The notes under the pieces: generated by a model
Told to the model about the DNA's origin: nothing
Database searches by the model: none
Seen by the model: the letters and a program-made list of their open reading frames with translations, nothing else
Translations under genes and position numbers: made by a program
DNA from: Isoetes taiwanensis
Taxonomy: Eukaryota; Streptophyta; Lycopodiopsida; Isoetales; Isoetaceae
Direction of reading: 5' to 3'
Length of the DNA stretch: 64,000 nucleotides
NCBI GenBank assembly: GCA_021234155.1
Contig: JAJEKV010000052.1
Location: 252,559-316,558 of the forward strand
Part shown: positions 44,730 through 58,019 of the stretch, in pieces
How positions within the stretch are numbered: the first letter of the stretch is position 1
Layout: each line of letters opens with the position of its first letter

Positions 44730-46611
44730 TTATGCAGCATAGCTACTGCTCCTGTCGTCATCTCCATCAAAATAATCCCGACGCATGCGTATCTCGTCAC
44801 CCTCTACGCCAAGGGGAATGCTATCGTTGGCAGAATCCATGTTAGGAGCATCAATATCGCCCCCTCCTTCATCGCCTAGTCGCGCCATAATTCTCTGCAA
44901 AAGAATTATGATTAATAAACTGTCATTGCATAAATAATATCATATGAACTTACTTCTTGATCAGCATGGTGCAGGGGCCATGTGTTATGGCGAGCAAGAT
45001 AAAGCTCCAACTCAGCAAAAGACATTCTTTTAGCGAATTGGGCTTGGTCAAATGTTGGCTCTTTCCCATATTTTTGGTACTAAAATGAAACAATGTAAAA
45101 AATTTGTTAACTTTTATTTATACTCAAATAATAGAACCCCCCTCCCCCCCAAAAAAAAAGCAAAAAATAAAATAAAAAGAAGAGAAGTTAGGAAACTTAC
45201 AAATTTCGTGGCAAGCGTAAGTTCACCCACCGCTTCCAAGTCGATGGGGGGCCAAGATTATCTTCCTTTCTAGCTTTGTAGCATAACCATTTCAATAAAG
45301 TTTTAACAATAGACAAGATACATCAAGGAATTGTAGGACTTACGTGTTTGCTTTTTGTTGTGCATGTCTCGATCTCTGCCTTATCCAACTGGGCTTCTTT
45401 AATAGCCCACTCCCAAAACTCATCACTTGCTCGTTTAGGCTTTTGAGTATTCTTCTCCAAAGACACCATAGCTTTTTTCTTCATTCTATAACGTCGTGTC
45501 CTACAAAACCATAGAATTGAAATGTGAGTTTCAACTCTAACAACATTATAAACACTTCAAAAAAATCAAAGCATCTAAAGCATAATGCATCGGTATTCTA
45601 TTTTGTATATGATTACCTCAAAGCGCCGGACATCTTAGCTTCACTTCTTGATTTATCAAATCCAACACCATCTTTGAGTCTCTAGGGTGTTCAATACCTA
45701 AGTCATTGAAAACTTAATTTATCATCATTAAATAATAATAACAAAAAATCTAGTTACAAACTTCTTTAATATCACTAATAAATAACAATAAAAACATCTA
45801 GTTATAGACTTCTTGAATATCACTAAATAACACTAAAAAAAACTAGGTAGAAACTTACTTCTTCAATATGCGATCTATTTTGTTGGTTCATGTGCTTATG
45901 TGGTTCTTTCCAATAAAACAAATCGTCTGCGACCCTCTTTATGGATTTTGCAAAAATCCTTGACCCTTGCCCAAGTTTTGGCTTCCCCAAATTGCTTATA
46001 GCCATTGGAGGAAGACCCGTTGTACCTTGTATAACCTTTGTGCCTGGTTCATACTTGAAGATTCCAATCTAGAAAGCAACCAACATGCAATATCATAAGA
46101 AAGGAACAAGAAATAAAGAATAATAATTATAATAATAAGAATACAAAAAGTCTAATAATTATACAAACCTGAAGAAGAATACAAAAAGTATAATAATTAT
46201 ACAAACCTGAACAGGCTGCTCCTCGGATGAAGGTGGAGGGCGTCGTGGCCTCCCTCTACCTCTAGAACCTGTGGAAGTCATAGGTGTAGGATCTACCGAA
46301 TTTCTAGATATATCTGTAGGATCCGTCGATGTAGGACCTACAGAGGGGGTGGCGTCATGCCCTGGGGATGGCAATGGTGTCCGATGGGCAACATGTGTGA
46401 TCATCTCCATGCTTCGTCGCTGCTCCTGTGGCTGCTCCTGATCCCTCATGATCTGGTCAAACCTTGGGTTCAACCTCCTTGCAAGTTGGATAGTACCAAC
46501 AGTGTCCTGTATCCACCCATTAATCCGTTCCTCTATCCCCCCAGCTGCTTTGTATATCTCTGAGAGTATCCGCACTGCAACATTAAACGGGTCCTGCAAA
46601 ATCTCATCCAT
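44730..46611 (-). CDS. CACTA accessory (TnpA-like) gene with AT-hook, seven exons
   Basis: Exons can be laid out by GT-AG sites: 46611-46207, 46068-45859, 45681-45617, 45501-45344, 45269-45201, 45079-44954, 44894-44730. Exon 1 starts MDEILQDPFNVAVRILSEIY and ends with an AT-hook, GSRGRGRPRRPPPSSEEQ. Later exons read LGKPKLGQGSRIFAKSIKRV, KMSGALR, then TRRYRMKKKAMVSLEKN and PPSTWKRWVNL-like; the last ends DRSSSYAA before TAA. By position and DNA-binding character it should correspond to the TnpA-type protein that binds subterminal repeats. A 40-bp direct repeat (46142-46206) lies in the first intron. Exon 5 borders and frame are less certain. The family match is weak, so function is inferred. 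Confidence 0.6.
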
Positions 46612-46924
46612 CTATATTTGAACACATGTTAGCATATGCAAAATTAATAGAAATCCTTACTTCAAGTACTCTTAAAATTAAAAAACGCTTACAATACTTA
46701 TTCAAGCTCACGGACAAACTCAAATATTTTATTATGACTTATTCATGTTTTGAACATAACAATTAATATGGAGAAAGAGTGAGATTTCTAGCATTAACAC
46801 AGGGGCAAACTCAAATATTACATTATTTCCTTGGAACTTGCTTTGTTCACATCTTGGTAAAAATCAAAACTGGAAGAATATGCCAAACAAATTCAAAGCT
46901 CCCGCATAACGAGTCTTTGTTCTT

Positions 46925-48120
46925 ATGAACAGAAGATGGTGCATTGACACTCTTCCCTTAATCCCATATGGAAATAGTTTATGGGCACAACGCATCAGTG
47001 CCTTGCTTTATGTGCTTCAGCTTATATCTGCTACCATCACAATAGGATTTTCTGTATCTAGCCTCTGTAGACAAAATTATGGTCCCACACAAAATCTTGA
47101 TAATGCACTGAATATTTACTACATCTTAATCTTTGTTAGAAGCATCTGTTTTTCGATCCAAAGGGCATATTGGGAGGTGAAGATTTGGAGGAAGCTACTA
47201 ATGCAAGTGAATGAAAAATGTAAGTTGGGACCGGATAATGCTAATATTGTGAGAGAATTTTTCTATGATGTATATTCTATTTTGCTTGAATGGTAAGCGT
47301 CTTTGATGGTTTAGAGAAGGATTTAGTGTCTTTCGGCATTGCTAAAATAACATCTAGTCTTGTAAAAGACCGTGATGGGGTAAGCAACATAGCAATATTT
47401 ACGAAAAGGCGTGGCATTCAAAGCATATCTTTGTGAGGAAAATTGGCACAACACCATCGATAGACTTCTTCAAATGCTAGCTTGGAAGAAGGAGGTTGAT
47501 ATTAGAAAAGCAACAATTACTATCTTACATTGAAATAGCATGTTCGACAACAATTCATTTAAATTATTCTGCGATAGCGAGGGGGGCTAAGCATTGTTTC
47601 CCTTGTCCAAGATGAAAATGATGGAGAACACAAATTTCTAGGACTCAGGACTCTTGAATGTCCGGCCAAAAATCATAGACAATGTGTTAGAATTGGTGAA
47701 ACAAGAGGTTTGATCTTGAGTTTAATTGATTGCATAGAACTCAAAGAAAGTTGAGTTTAAATTCAAAGAGATCATAGTAGAGTCATCATTGCGGATATTA
47801 AAAAATGCTTGCTGCTACATAAGGTGGATCTGGCCAATGCATAAGGAAGGACATAGCCAAGGCGTTGATGGCATTGAGAAATCTTAGAGAAATCCTTCAA
47901 TTTCGAAAGAGAAAATCCACTTACGCAAGAGGCAATTTGTAAAGATCATAAAAGAATTTAGCATTGGAAGATGAGATTAAAGAAGCAATTGGCAATACAT
48001 CAATCTTAAGCATATCGGTATATATGCGCAAGCGGACAAACTATGCTCCATATACTGTTGCAACAATAAAAGAGATCAACTCTCACGTGATTTTTTGTTT
48101 AGAAGCTGGAAAACTCTCCT
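46925..48120 (+). pseudogene. ARM-repeat (BLE2-like) plant gene relic
   Basis: The plus strand opens with 123 codons, MNRRWCIDTLPLIPYGNSLW, membrane-like segments (LQLISATITIGFSVSSL) and QRAYWEVKIWRKLLMQVNEK, FFYDVYSILLEW. After several stops and shifts it continues with SVFDGLEKDLVSFGIAKI, SIVSLVQDENDGEHKFLGLR, CVRIGETRGLI and KALMALRNLREILQF. These match in order my recollection of a plant family with N-terminal membrane segments and ARM repeats. It is colinear but broken in many places: a captured or inserted host-gene pseudogene inside the CACTA, transcribed opposite to the transposase. Confidence 0.5.
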
Positions 48121-48129
48121 AGTTGATCA

Positions 48130-49700
48130 TTTCTACCATGTGGCGGTGCATGCATACCATTTTCCCACTAATATCTCTTGTGTTTCACAAATCCATCATG
48201 TATTAACTATCTCGTCATACTTTGCTCACGATCTTTACATGCTAAGTTCCCAACTTCCTTAGTGGACATCTCATGAAGCATACTCTCCCATTGCAACCCT
48301 AGTTGGTCAGCCCAACTAAAATCTTTAGCATAAATATTTGAAAGCAAGACATATCTTTGTGGTATCTAAAGGATTCAAGTTCATCATATGCCCGGTGCAT
48401 ATTTCCCAAGCTCTAAATTGCCATGGTTAGTGCAAGCAGCGAGTAGAGTCCTCCATGCTTCACGGGTAGCTTGAAATGGCATTTCACTAACAAAATCCTC
48501 TGCTTCATTGAACCATCCAAACATGACTAATAAGATTTAATAGGCTATAGTAGTGATCCACCAAAGGTAAGATGCCATAAACGCACACATGGAAACAAAC
48601 CGGTCTTGACCATTGTCCCATAGTCGAGAATGGTCGCATGCGAGCGAATGCTAAGGAAAGTGATTTCATTAGGCTTTGTGCCATCTGCTGCATTTCATAG
48701 AAGAGTTCCAAGGCTTCCTTGGCAAGACCATGCTGAGCATAGTAAAAGATACAACATTCCTTTTAGGAAGCTCATCAAACATTTGACGTGCATCTCCCAA
48801 TAGCCCACATTTGCCATACATATTAAGTAGTGCAGTCTTTACAATGACATCTGAATCGAAGCCATGTCTAACAATATCCCAATGTATCGAAATCCCCTTG
48901 GTCGGAGATTCAAGCCTTCAAATGCAGGCATCAACAATGCTAACAAAAGTAACCTTGTTTGGGGGTATATTCTCCTGCAGCATCTGGTAACAGAGTTGAA
49001 TGGATTCTTCGCCACAGTTAAAATACATGTCAATTAATGAGCCACACTTTTGATAAGAGGCAGGGTACAGTTTCAAGCAATTTCTCTGCCTTAATCAAGT
49101 ATCATGATCGTGCATAATCAAGTATAGTGATCTTCTGTGGGCATAATGCCATACCTCCTGCATTACTTTGAAATACTCATGACCCTTGACCACCAAACTT
49201 GCGCGGCCACAGGCAGCAAGCAGACATGTGAATGTTGGTGCATCAGGATTTACACCATGTTCTTGCATGTCTTCAAAACATTGGACAGCCATGCTCCCTG
49301 CGAAATTAAGGCCATGCCCTTTAATCATTGCATTTCAAGGAGCGATATCTTCAACCTGAAGAGCCTCTATAGATGAGCCACACTTAAACTGAGTACACCT
49401 TCCAATGACATATAACAAAAGGAATTCAGCACCTCTTGGCCCTGTTGCTCTTCCGTATAACCCATAATTACTGCTGTCCATGATAAGACATCATGATAAG
49501 ACATAATTACTGCAGCATGTATTTTTCGGCCCTCAAATAATGCTCCTAGTAGGCCACAGATCCTCAAGACACCTACAAAAATGACAGCATTTGGCTGCAC
49601 GCTCTCTAGTTGCATTTGTTCAAAACATGCAAGTACTTCACCAACATAGCCCTTTTCAGAAAATCCTGTAATTAGTGTTGTAGGCATGCATGCTACAGGA
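48130..49700 (-). pseudogene. Pentatricopeptide-repeat (PLS-class PPR) gene relic
   Basis: The minus strand reads, in several broken frames, TTLITGFSEKGYVGEVLACF, EQMQLESVQPNAVIFVGVLR, GRKIHAAVIM, VLSWTAVIMGYTEEQQGQEV, then VQCFEDMQEHGVNPDAPTFT and CLLAACGRASLVVKGHEYFK. These are typical plant PPR repeats of about 35 residues with the PNxxTF and W-x-AxI patterns, as in organelle RNA-editing factors. Many stops show it is dead. It lies inside the CACTA next to the ARM relic. Confidence 0.75.
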
Positions 49701-50560
49701 GCAAACACATAAACATAATTCACGCAAAACTCCTGTGAATCCCTTGGATACTAACCTTGCCTTGTATTTTGCTATTGTGCCATCTGATAGATCCATTTGC
49801 TGGCAATGACATTATGGTTATGGTCTAGGCACAAGAATCCACGTACCTCTTGATAAGCATGTCAAACTCCTCTTGCATAGCTTGTTTCCAGAAATGCTTG
49901 CTTATAAGTAGGATCAGGAGAACAAAAGCATAATTGCAAAAAGGCTCTAGTCCAGATTTTCTATGAATAGCAGGCAAATCTTCTGCCACATTGTCAACAG
50001 TAGGATTAGAAGAAACTGAAGACTAATTTACCTGCTGATCCTTATCAACTGAAGAATGAAACAGGCTCATGTTGTGAAGATGGTGTTTGTACGCAAGGAA
50101 TTTGCTGAAACTAAGAAGTTCAACCCTAAACTCTTGTTTATAAGTGCCATCTTCCACAAAATCTGCATTTCTGGAAAGACCTGCTTCATTTGAGGATTGC
50201 ATCCTTTTGGGCATTAGCATAGGCTGTTTTGCTTGTTCCATAGGAATAGCACCATAAGCTAATGGTCCAATACTCACCAAAAGCTCATGCTCCTACATGA
50301 CCATATCGGCATGCCACAAATATTCATTGAAGTTCCGGTTGTTAGACAAAGCAACTCCTTGTGCATGAGGAGTGCCATCAACTGTAATGTATATGTGTGC
50401 CTTATTCATATGACCGGTTGCCTTAAGAACTCTGCCTTGGGTATCACATATTTGACAGGACTTTGATTGGTAAGATACATTTTGTCCCCACCAAAGGTAA
50501 CTATTTTTCTTGTCAGTCAAACTGCGATATAGAAAGAAGATCTGTAGAAATCTCAAATAT
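49700..50560 (-). pseudogene. Deleted copia relic related to the 27-32 kb element
   Basis: Pieces match the copia protein of this window: GHMNKAHIYITVDGTPHAQG (compare GHMNKGGLYTVDGTPQ), YGAIPMEQAKQ, SRNADFVEDGTYKQEF (compare SRSVDFVESASYYDEE) and VYVFAPVACMPT (compare DVFAPVARMPI). Large parts are missing between them. It abuts the PPR relic and may have helped to assemble it. Confidence 0.7.
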
Positions 50561-52691
50561 TAAGCTGACTCTCTTAGCATGCAGAACAAGATGTTTCTAC
50601 CAGCATATTCTAAACACGAATACAACTCCATGTAACTCCTTGTTGTGTTTTGACAGTTGCAGCAATATGCAAGAACTATCATTAAAGCGCCTAAGCAAAG
50701 TGATAAATTAGAAATGGACAAAAACATGGCAAAATTGGTCTTGTTGAGAAGAAACTAGCGCATACAGTCAGCACCTATGCTCAAAGAGGATTCCACACAA
50801 AGCTTGTGCCTTCTAGGTTCTTAGATTGCCGTCATATGAAGAAGATGAATCAAAGCTTGCATATATGAGCCAACTCTATTCTTGCACATCAAAGCTTGCA
50901 TACTCTATTACAAATAAACGTATTTAATTTCTGACCTGGTTTTGCCTTCTTACTCAATTCCTTGAAAATAGCCCTTTGCTTCCCTCGAATTTTGCCCGGA
51001 TTTGAATTTGCCTCTCTACATCGGTGAACAATTAAAACACAATATTAAAACACAATGTTTAAGCATTCTTGCTATCTATGCATAAATTTTAAATTGAAAG
51101 TGAGGGATTTTTAGATTGAAAGTGAGGGATAAAAAAATACGGAAGGATGATGAGTAAGCGTCTACGATCAACCTTGACCTGCAAAACAAGATCGATTAGC
51201 AAGATTAAGGGAATCAAGAAATCACGCGGAAGAATTTGGGAATTTAGGAATAAGTTTGTGATGCATCCCCGCCACCTGTGACTCATTACAATGAAGAAGA
51301 TGAAAAAATTTGTGACGATTCGCCACCACCTGTGACTCGTTACAACTGGTTACAAGATTGCATTGAATATTTTGTCTTTTGAATTTATGTCCCTTATAAG
51401 CCATATATGTAAGCATAATTGTTACATATATATAAGCCATATAACTCATTAAATCATCGTCATGATATAACCATTGCAAATTTTAAGGTTGTACTAGTAG
51501 ATATAGTAATGAGTTGGTTCTCTAGCACAATAATCTCAAAAACATGTGGCCATTGAGTTAATCATGCTTCTCACTTCATCATCATTATTTTGACCATGTA
51601 TTTTGCAAGATCTCTATGCATATATGATCGTATTAATCGACCATTGCAGTATGCATCAAGATCACTAAAAATCAAACCATCGACCATTTCTTTTCAATGA
51701 GAATACCATATGATAAATCCCTGCACTTAAATCTTATCTATGACCTAGGTTAGATATCTATGCAAATATCTAATTAATATTTTTCACATTCGCAACTTAT
51801 GCATGTATCTTGTATAGGGCTAGGGAATGCTATTTGTTACAAAAGACTCTTTAGCTTAAAAAAGTTCAAATGTGGATATGCCACAAACCAATAAGCTAGA
51901 TCTATTGAGGGTGGTTTATGACATACTAGCTTAGAGATGTTGACGTAACAATATTGCCCATGAGATATATAAGAGTATTTATTGCATGGCAGGTGCAATC
52001 AACTCACAAGGGACTAAGTCAATTTACCACCAAATGGACCACTTAATATAAATTTCTTGATTTACGGTCCAACGATAATCCCGACCCAAGTTCTATGTTA
52101 TCCATGCAAATTTATTGTAGGGGATTAGGTAGTTTGTTAGCATAAACCATAGTTCTTTTAAATTCCTAAAGCTAAGAAATTAACTCCATGGTTTGTTGAA
52201 CCATTTGAAGTCATTTATCGCGTTGGACCCCAAGCTCATTGATTGAACTTGTCAAGTAGAGTGCATAATGAGTTCTAGGGTGCAAGACCATGGGGTCTAT
52301 AGGTAGCCCTGACCTATAGGTGGCACCTAAGTGTGCTCATCTTCTTGTCTACATATATAAAGTTTACTATTTTTACCCATATGCATACAAGAGTTAGATA
52401 CGAATCTAAATGTCCCTACAACCACATTAATCTAGGTTTTGAGTTAAGAATCATTGTCAAGGCATTAATATTTGAAAAAAACATATTAAGAAGAATATTA
52501 TCGAATATTGTCTATTTGCCATCTGTTCCTATGAGTTCAATCATCGTCTTCTACATTATCATTTTCATGCAATATTGCCTGGCATTCTTCTGGGTTTACA
52601 TATAAATCTTGGCCAATACAAATTTCTTGCTCTAGAGTTCCATCATCCCCATCAATATCAAGAAAAACAAACACTCCACCATTATTTGTGT
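50561..52691. other. CACTA interior without a recognised gene
   Basis: AT-rich. Near 51265-51350 there are CACCTGTGACTCATTACAA and CACCTGTGACTCGTTACAA, similar to CACTA subterminal repeats, perhaps a remnant of another related end. No gene is supported. Confidence 0.45.
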
Positions 52692-55600
52692 CCTTGCCCC
52701 CGTCGTCCCTCTTCATTTGTCAATGTTTCTTCCATACTAATGCCTTCTACCAAGGGTACCACGGTTTCCTCCATATCAATGCCTTCTACCTCGGCTACCA
52801 CTTCTTCCACGATGATGTCTTCACTCTCATCCTCTATACCGAGTATGATCATGCAATGCAAGAGAGAAGGAGGTTCGATAATCGCTTTGCTTCATAATCT
52901 CTTCGTTGTCGAGGATTGACCTCGCATCACATATAGCCAATCTCGATCATTAGGTGCTGGATGTAGGTATACTTGTTCACACTTCTCTGGAAAAATATAA
53001 GGTTCGTTGTCTTCTGGAATCAACCGCTTCGAATTGATGAGCACTAAACCATTGGGACCTTGACGAAATGTGGCACCTTTGCCTCGTAGTTGTGCATCAT
53101 ACCATCTAATTCGAAACAAGACTTTAGTAAAATTTCTAAAGTCAAGCTCTAATATTTGTTGTATCTTTCCGACATACTCAATGTCAGCCTCAATCATATT
53201 TTTGTCTTTTGCACTTGCACGACTTTCAACTATGAAAGTAGACATAACTCCACAGTCAAAGGTAACACAAACTTCATCCTTTTTCTGCACACGAAAATGT
53301 CGCCCATTGCAAATGTATCCATTATATAGTGAAACCTACATATTGCACAACCATGTTAAGTCATTTTTAAAAAAGTATCTTAACAATATTACTATCTTAC
53401 CCATGCTGAAGGCCCATATGCAATCTGCCTTTCCTCGTGGGTTGAACCAACTTCATCTCCTGCTGAAGCCAATATTGTGTTTAATAGCCAATCTTCGGGT
53501 ACCTGATCTGGTAGTCTTTCTAGCTCTGGAGGATATGGGGCTCGTGAGTGTTGCCGAAATAATTGCCGATCTAATTCCCTCGCTTGCTTCAAGTCATTGT
53601 ACTTTTGCACCCATTTGGACATGCATTGCTCATTCTGTACTATATACAATTTGATCGCACTAAGCTCATGGGGTTTTAGTTTGTAAGTGCGCCCTTTGCT
53701 ATGTAACCTATCCAAGCCTTGTTCAGGTTGCAGAAACATCATTGCCTCTTTATCAACATTATTAAGATATGTTGATACAGCAAACTTGCAATCTTCAGCA
53801 AGCCACCCCTCACACATGCTCCCCTCGGGTTTGGCAAATTGTCTCACAAAGTCTTTAAGAACTTTCATAAATCGTTCAAGAAAAAACATCCAACGATAAG
53901 AAACTGGTCCTGCCCAATCGATGTCATCGACTAAATGTACGAGTAGGTGAACCTGTATGAGGGCCACAAAACATATATTACAAATATGATTGAAACCCAA
54001 GAAACTAATTAAGATATTTGTATAACGATAGTTCTAGTATATCAAGATTTTGGAAGACTAACCTGTATATCAAAGAAACTCGTCGGAAACACCTTCTCAA
54101 ATAAGCATAAGACTTCAATAGATAACTCTTTCATTTTTTCGATGTCACTTTTGTTTATCTCCTTCAATGATATCCATCTGTAATGCATAAAAACTATTTA
54201 ATATGGAATAAAAACAATACACCAAGGGTGACCAATGATATATTTGGATTTACCTGCATAGCTTGGCCAATTTAAAAATAGGCTCACAAATTTTGGGAGG
54301 CAACCTCTCTGGTAGAACCATGGGCAAAATCTCCTACAAGAATGAGCATAATTGCATAAGTAATACAATATACTTCCTATGTAAATGGACAAACATGCTT
54401 GACATGAATAAGAAGCACTAGGGCATAAAATTGCAATACAATAACTTACCGCCAACAACTTGTGGTAGTCATGGGACTTGAGTCCTGCTAACTTACCATC
54501 CTTTGTCCAACACCTTTGAAATGACGAGCAATACCCAGTCGGCATCCTCATTTTCTTAATGGATTCTCTGCACAATCGTATGTCCCGACTACTCATAACC
54601 CATGGTGGGCCTAGATTTTGGGTCCTTCAAGATAGCATTGCATCGGGGTACACACTCAGAACAATCATCTCGAGAACCAATTGTATCCTTCTCACCCACT
54701 ATATGCTTCCATATCGAATCAAAACATGTTTTATGATGTGCATAGGATCCACTAGAGATGTGTACTTCAACTCTGACCAATATGGTAGCTCATCGGGGTC
54801 TTCGTATAAATCACAAGCATCTTCGGCCTCTTGCCATGCCTTGTTCTCTGCACGTTCCCATTCATTGTACCAATCTTTTGTGGTCATGCACTTTGGGATA
54901 CAAGTTTCTCGGTGCCCCTTTTTCAAGTGGATGATCCATAGGTAAAAAACTTCTCATGGCCCTCATATACCGCTTTTTTTTTCATAGATTTGGAATATCT
55001 TGAGGTGATTTGACCACCACAACGCACACAAGCATATTCCCCTTTTGTTTGCAAGCCTACAAATATAACAATATAATTACAAACCATTTTACAAGGAAAC
55101 AAAAAAAAAAATCGTACCTGTACATATGCTAAGGCCAGGATAGTCATGCATGGTCCACATTAAGATAGCCTTTAATAAAAACTTTTGCTCCTTAGATTTG
55201 GTTTTAGAGATATCAACCATGGGGATCCCCTTCCATAATTGTTGCAATTCATCAACTAGGGGCAAAAGATAGACATCAAACCATTTTTGGTTGAGATGGA
55301 CCTGCATTACCAACATTCATAAGTCAATCATTGAAACATTTCATCATATATATGAGAAATTTACTAATAAGTGGAAAAAGTGAAAAACTGGAATAATCAT
55401 GCCAACAATAATCAACATGATATGTCCCCCCGATTTAATAGATTCCTCCGGAGGTATATTGTAATTTACAAGCATGGTGGCCAAGTAGACCATGAGGCGA
55501 CCCGTTGTGAAAAAGGATTAAAACCATCTGTTGCAAGACCAAAGTGAACATGTCTAGGTTCCTTTTCAAATTCTGGCCATCTTTCATGAATAAATCTCCA

Positions 55601-56427
55601 AGCCTCAGAATCAGCAGGAATGCGCATAACTCCATCTGAACTACGTTTACTTGCATGCCATCCCATTAAGGCAGCATTTTCCTTTGTTCGAAAGATGTGA
55701 GAAAGTCTAGGAATTATAGGAAAATAGCGCAATACCTTGCGTGGGATGGCAGAGCCTTGGACATCACTACGATACCTTGATTCATTGCATTTAGGGCATT
55801 TTACCATGTCTTTAGTGTCCTTATAGTACAAGGTACACTCATTTGGACATACATGAATACTTTCATACTCAAAACCAAGTGCCTTTATGAGTTTTCGTGC
55901 TTCATCACGACTAGAAGGAACCTCGTTGCCAGAGGGCAATATTTTGTTGATAAGTCTGCTTACAAAAAATTGAGATAAAGTTAAGATTGATGTACAAAGT
56001 AAGAGATCATATAGATTGCAAACAAAATTAGGAGTTATGGAGGGAGAGACAAACCTCAAGATTGCATCGATTGCCACATTTGATGTCTTATATTGTCCTT
56101 GTAAGTTGAGAATACATAGATTGAATGTCAATCTCGATATCTTGCAACCCTCATATAATTTTGTTTTAGCATCATGGATTATATGCTCATCAAAAATCGA
56201 ATCGGATCTACCTCAAAAGCTACTCCATCATCTTCTGAGTCATTCATATGTTGTGCACCTACCTCATTATCAATATCTTCCATAAGACATTCAAATTGTG
56301 CATGCTCATATAGCAAATTGCGAGTCATCTCATCATAAACATGGTTGTTTATTTGCTCCACATTCCCAGTGATTACCGGATTTTCTCGTGCTATCTTTTC
56401 CATATCTTGAAGATGGAACCTTGACAT
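52692..56427 (-). pseudogene. CACTA transposase gene (TNP2 domain, DUF4218, DUF4216)
   Basis: The exon at 56427-56179 holds the N-terminal linker (MTRNLLYEHAQFECLMEDID). The 56131-55466 part contains CPNECTLYYKDTKDMVKCPK and EPRHVHFGLATDGFNPFSQR, the TNP2 catalytic region with its DGFNPF signature, then a frameshift. It continues with VYLLPLVDELQQLWKGIPM (55316-55089), AYVRCGG-type zinc residues, GLKSHDYHKLLA (about 54480) and the DUF4218 block VHLLVHLVDDIDWAGPVSYR, WMFFLERFMKVLKDFV (54000-53392). Last is DUF4216: FTKVLFRIRWYDAQ, NSKRLIPEDNEPYIFPEKCE (53290-52892). A TAA at 52892 may truncate the tail. Introns separate the exons. The enzyme would cut both ends in the nucleus. Confidence 0.85.
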
Positions 56428-56717
56428 CCGAGGAGCTCCTTCAACCTACGTCATAATAATAATATGTGAAATACAAACCAGCATAAATAACAATTATAAG
56501 CTAAACATTTAACCAAAACCATTTCTTACCAAAAGAAAGTGCTTAAGGTGGAACTTGCAACTTATTAAAGTATCATTTTCTAATTGTAAAACGTACAAGT
56601 TTAGGACAAATGCACCCTACTGAATTGAAAATCAAAGGAGAGGCGAAAGAAGATAAACAATAATGGTGGAACAAACATAATATGCATTTCAACATATTTT
56701 GAAATAATGGACATTGA

Positions 56718-57906
56718 TTAATATCGAAAATGATCTGGTACATTGGATGGCAATTCATAGTCCAAAATCAACTCATCACCCGCTTTGAGTGTTCTTATGG
56801 CCATTACCATGACAAAATGCTTAGATGCCTTTGCCATGAACTCCTCACGATCATTACTTCTTTCCTCAAATATACAATTGATTGAGTCTTTATTACTACC
56901 ACAACTATTTATCAACCCTGCTATATTGCCATGTTCTTCAACACGACCATCAATGAAGGTTCTCTTATCCTCGCTACGGTCCAACCTCATCTCCATGGTG
57001 CATGCATTGCTATTGCAGCCATAAACCATCATGCGGAACGAGTAATAAGTTAGTGCCTCCCACTCTAATGCATTATATTCTGGGCCTCCATAGATCATCA
57101 AAGGAATAACTGTACCAAAGCGAACTTGAACATCTTGGGCAATGAATAACCCTCTTAGGCACCGGGGATCGTTTGTTTGTTTTATTATATATCGACGACC
57201 CCAATAACTGAATTCCTCACCTAAACTTGGTAATGGACCAATATAAAGACCCAATCTTCTGCGGTCAACATGCCTTATTAATTTCTCAATGTCATGAGGC
57301 ATAACTAGATCGGGTATATCACAACCTATAGCATAATTTCTACTTCCACTAATAACATCCACACACAACTTCTTGCGGGTCCTATAACGAGAATTACTCA
57401 TGCGCGTAATCCATCTCATCATCAACCTCTATGTGCCTCCAAACTCCCTCGAAAAACTAATTGTAGCTTGTTGTGTTGAAGTACATTTAGAATACCAATA
57501 GATGTGTTTTATAATACAAACAAGAAGTAATATGCATATTCTAATGGTTGATGCATAATAGACGGACAGTATGCATGCATGAGCGCACTAGCAAATAAAC
57601 CAAACAAGGGGGTTACTAACTTTTATTGCCGGGTGGAGACGAGTTGTAAGGTATACCAAAACGAGTACAAAAGTTCTCAGGAGCTTTCCAATAGGCACCA
57701 AATGACTTAAGATGCCGCTCAATCGTCGTAGGCAATCGACTATGTTGGCCCACACAAGATGCACACCAACATACTTCAAACTCATCAGCACAATGTCCTC
57801 TAGGAGCTCGTGATATTGCACTAGGATCTAGCATACCTGCGTCAACAAGCTCTTTCAATCTTCTTCTCCTAGTGGTTGCAGGCAAATCTGCAAATAGATC
57901 ATCCAT
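56718..57906 (-). CDS. SET-domain protein encoded in the CACTA element
   Basis: Exon 1 (57906-57616) starts MDDLFADLPATTRRRRLKEL and has CADEFEVCWCASCVGQH, then TIERHLKSFGAYWKAP, resembling the transposase-associated zinc region of CACTA proteins. It ends at a GTTAGT donor. The ORF 57425-56718 (235 codons) is preceded by an acceptor (CACATAG) and shows SET features in order: LRGLFIAQDVQVRFGTVIPL, EEHGNIAGLINSCGSNKDSI with NC, then IRTLKAGDELILDYEL. In active SET enzymes the second block is NHSCxPN; here INSCG lacks the His. The third block has the expected GxEL..DY. The role as lysine methyltransferase is known for the family but unproven here. It lies between the CACTA right end and the transposase, same strand, with no stop in the SET ORF. 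Confidence 0.75.
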
Positions 57907-58019
57907 GGCGCCTAGAAGAGAAGCTCAATGCCTCAAGCGCCTGTAAGCTCAAATGGGCGCGTGGAAGCTCAAATGGGTGCCTACAAGAACTCAAATTGCA
58001 AGTTTCCAAACGGCTATAT

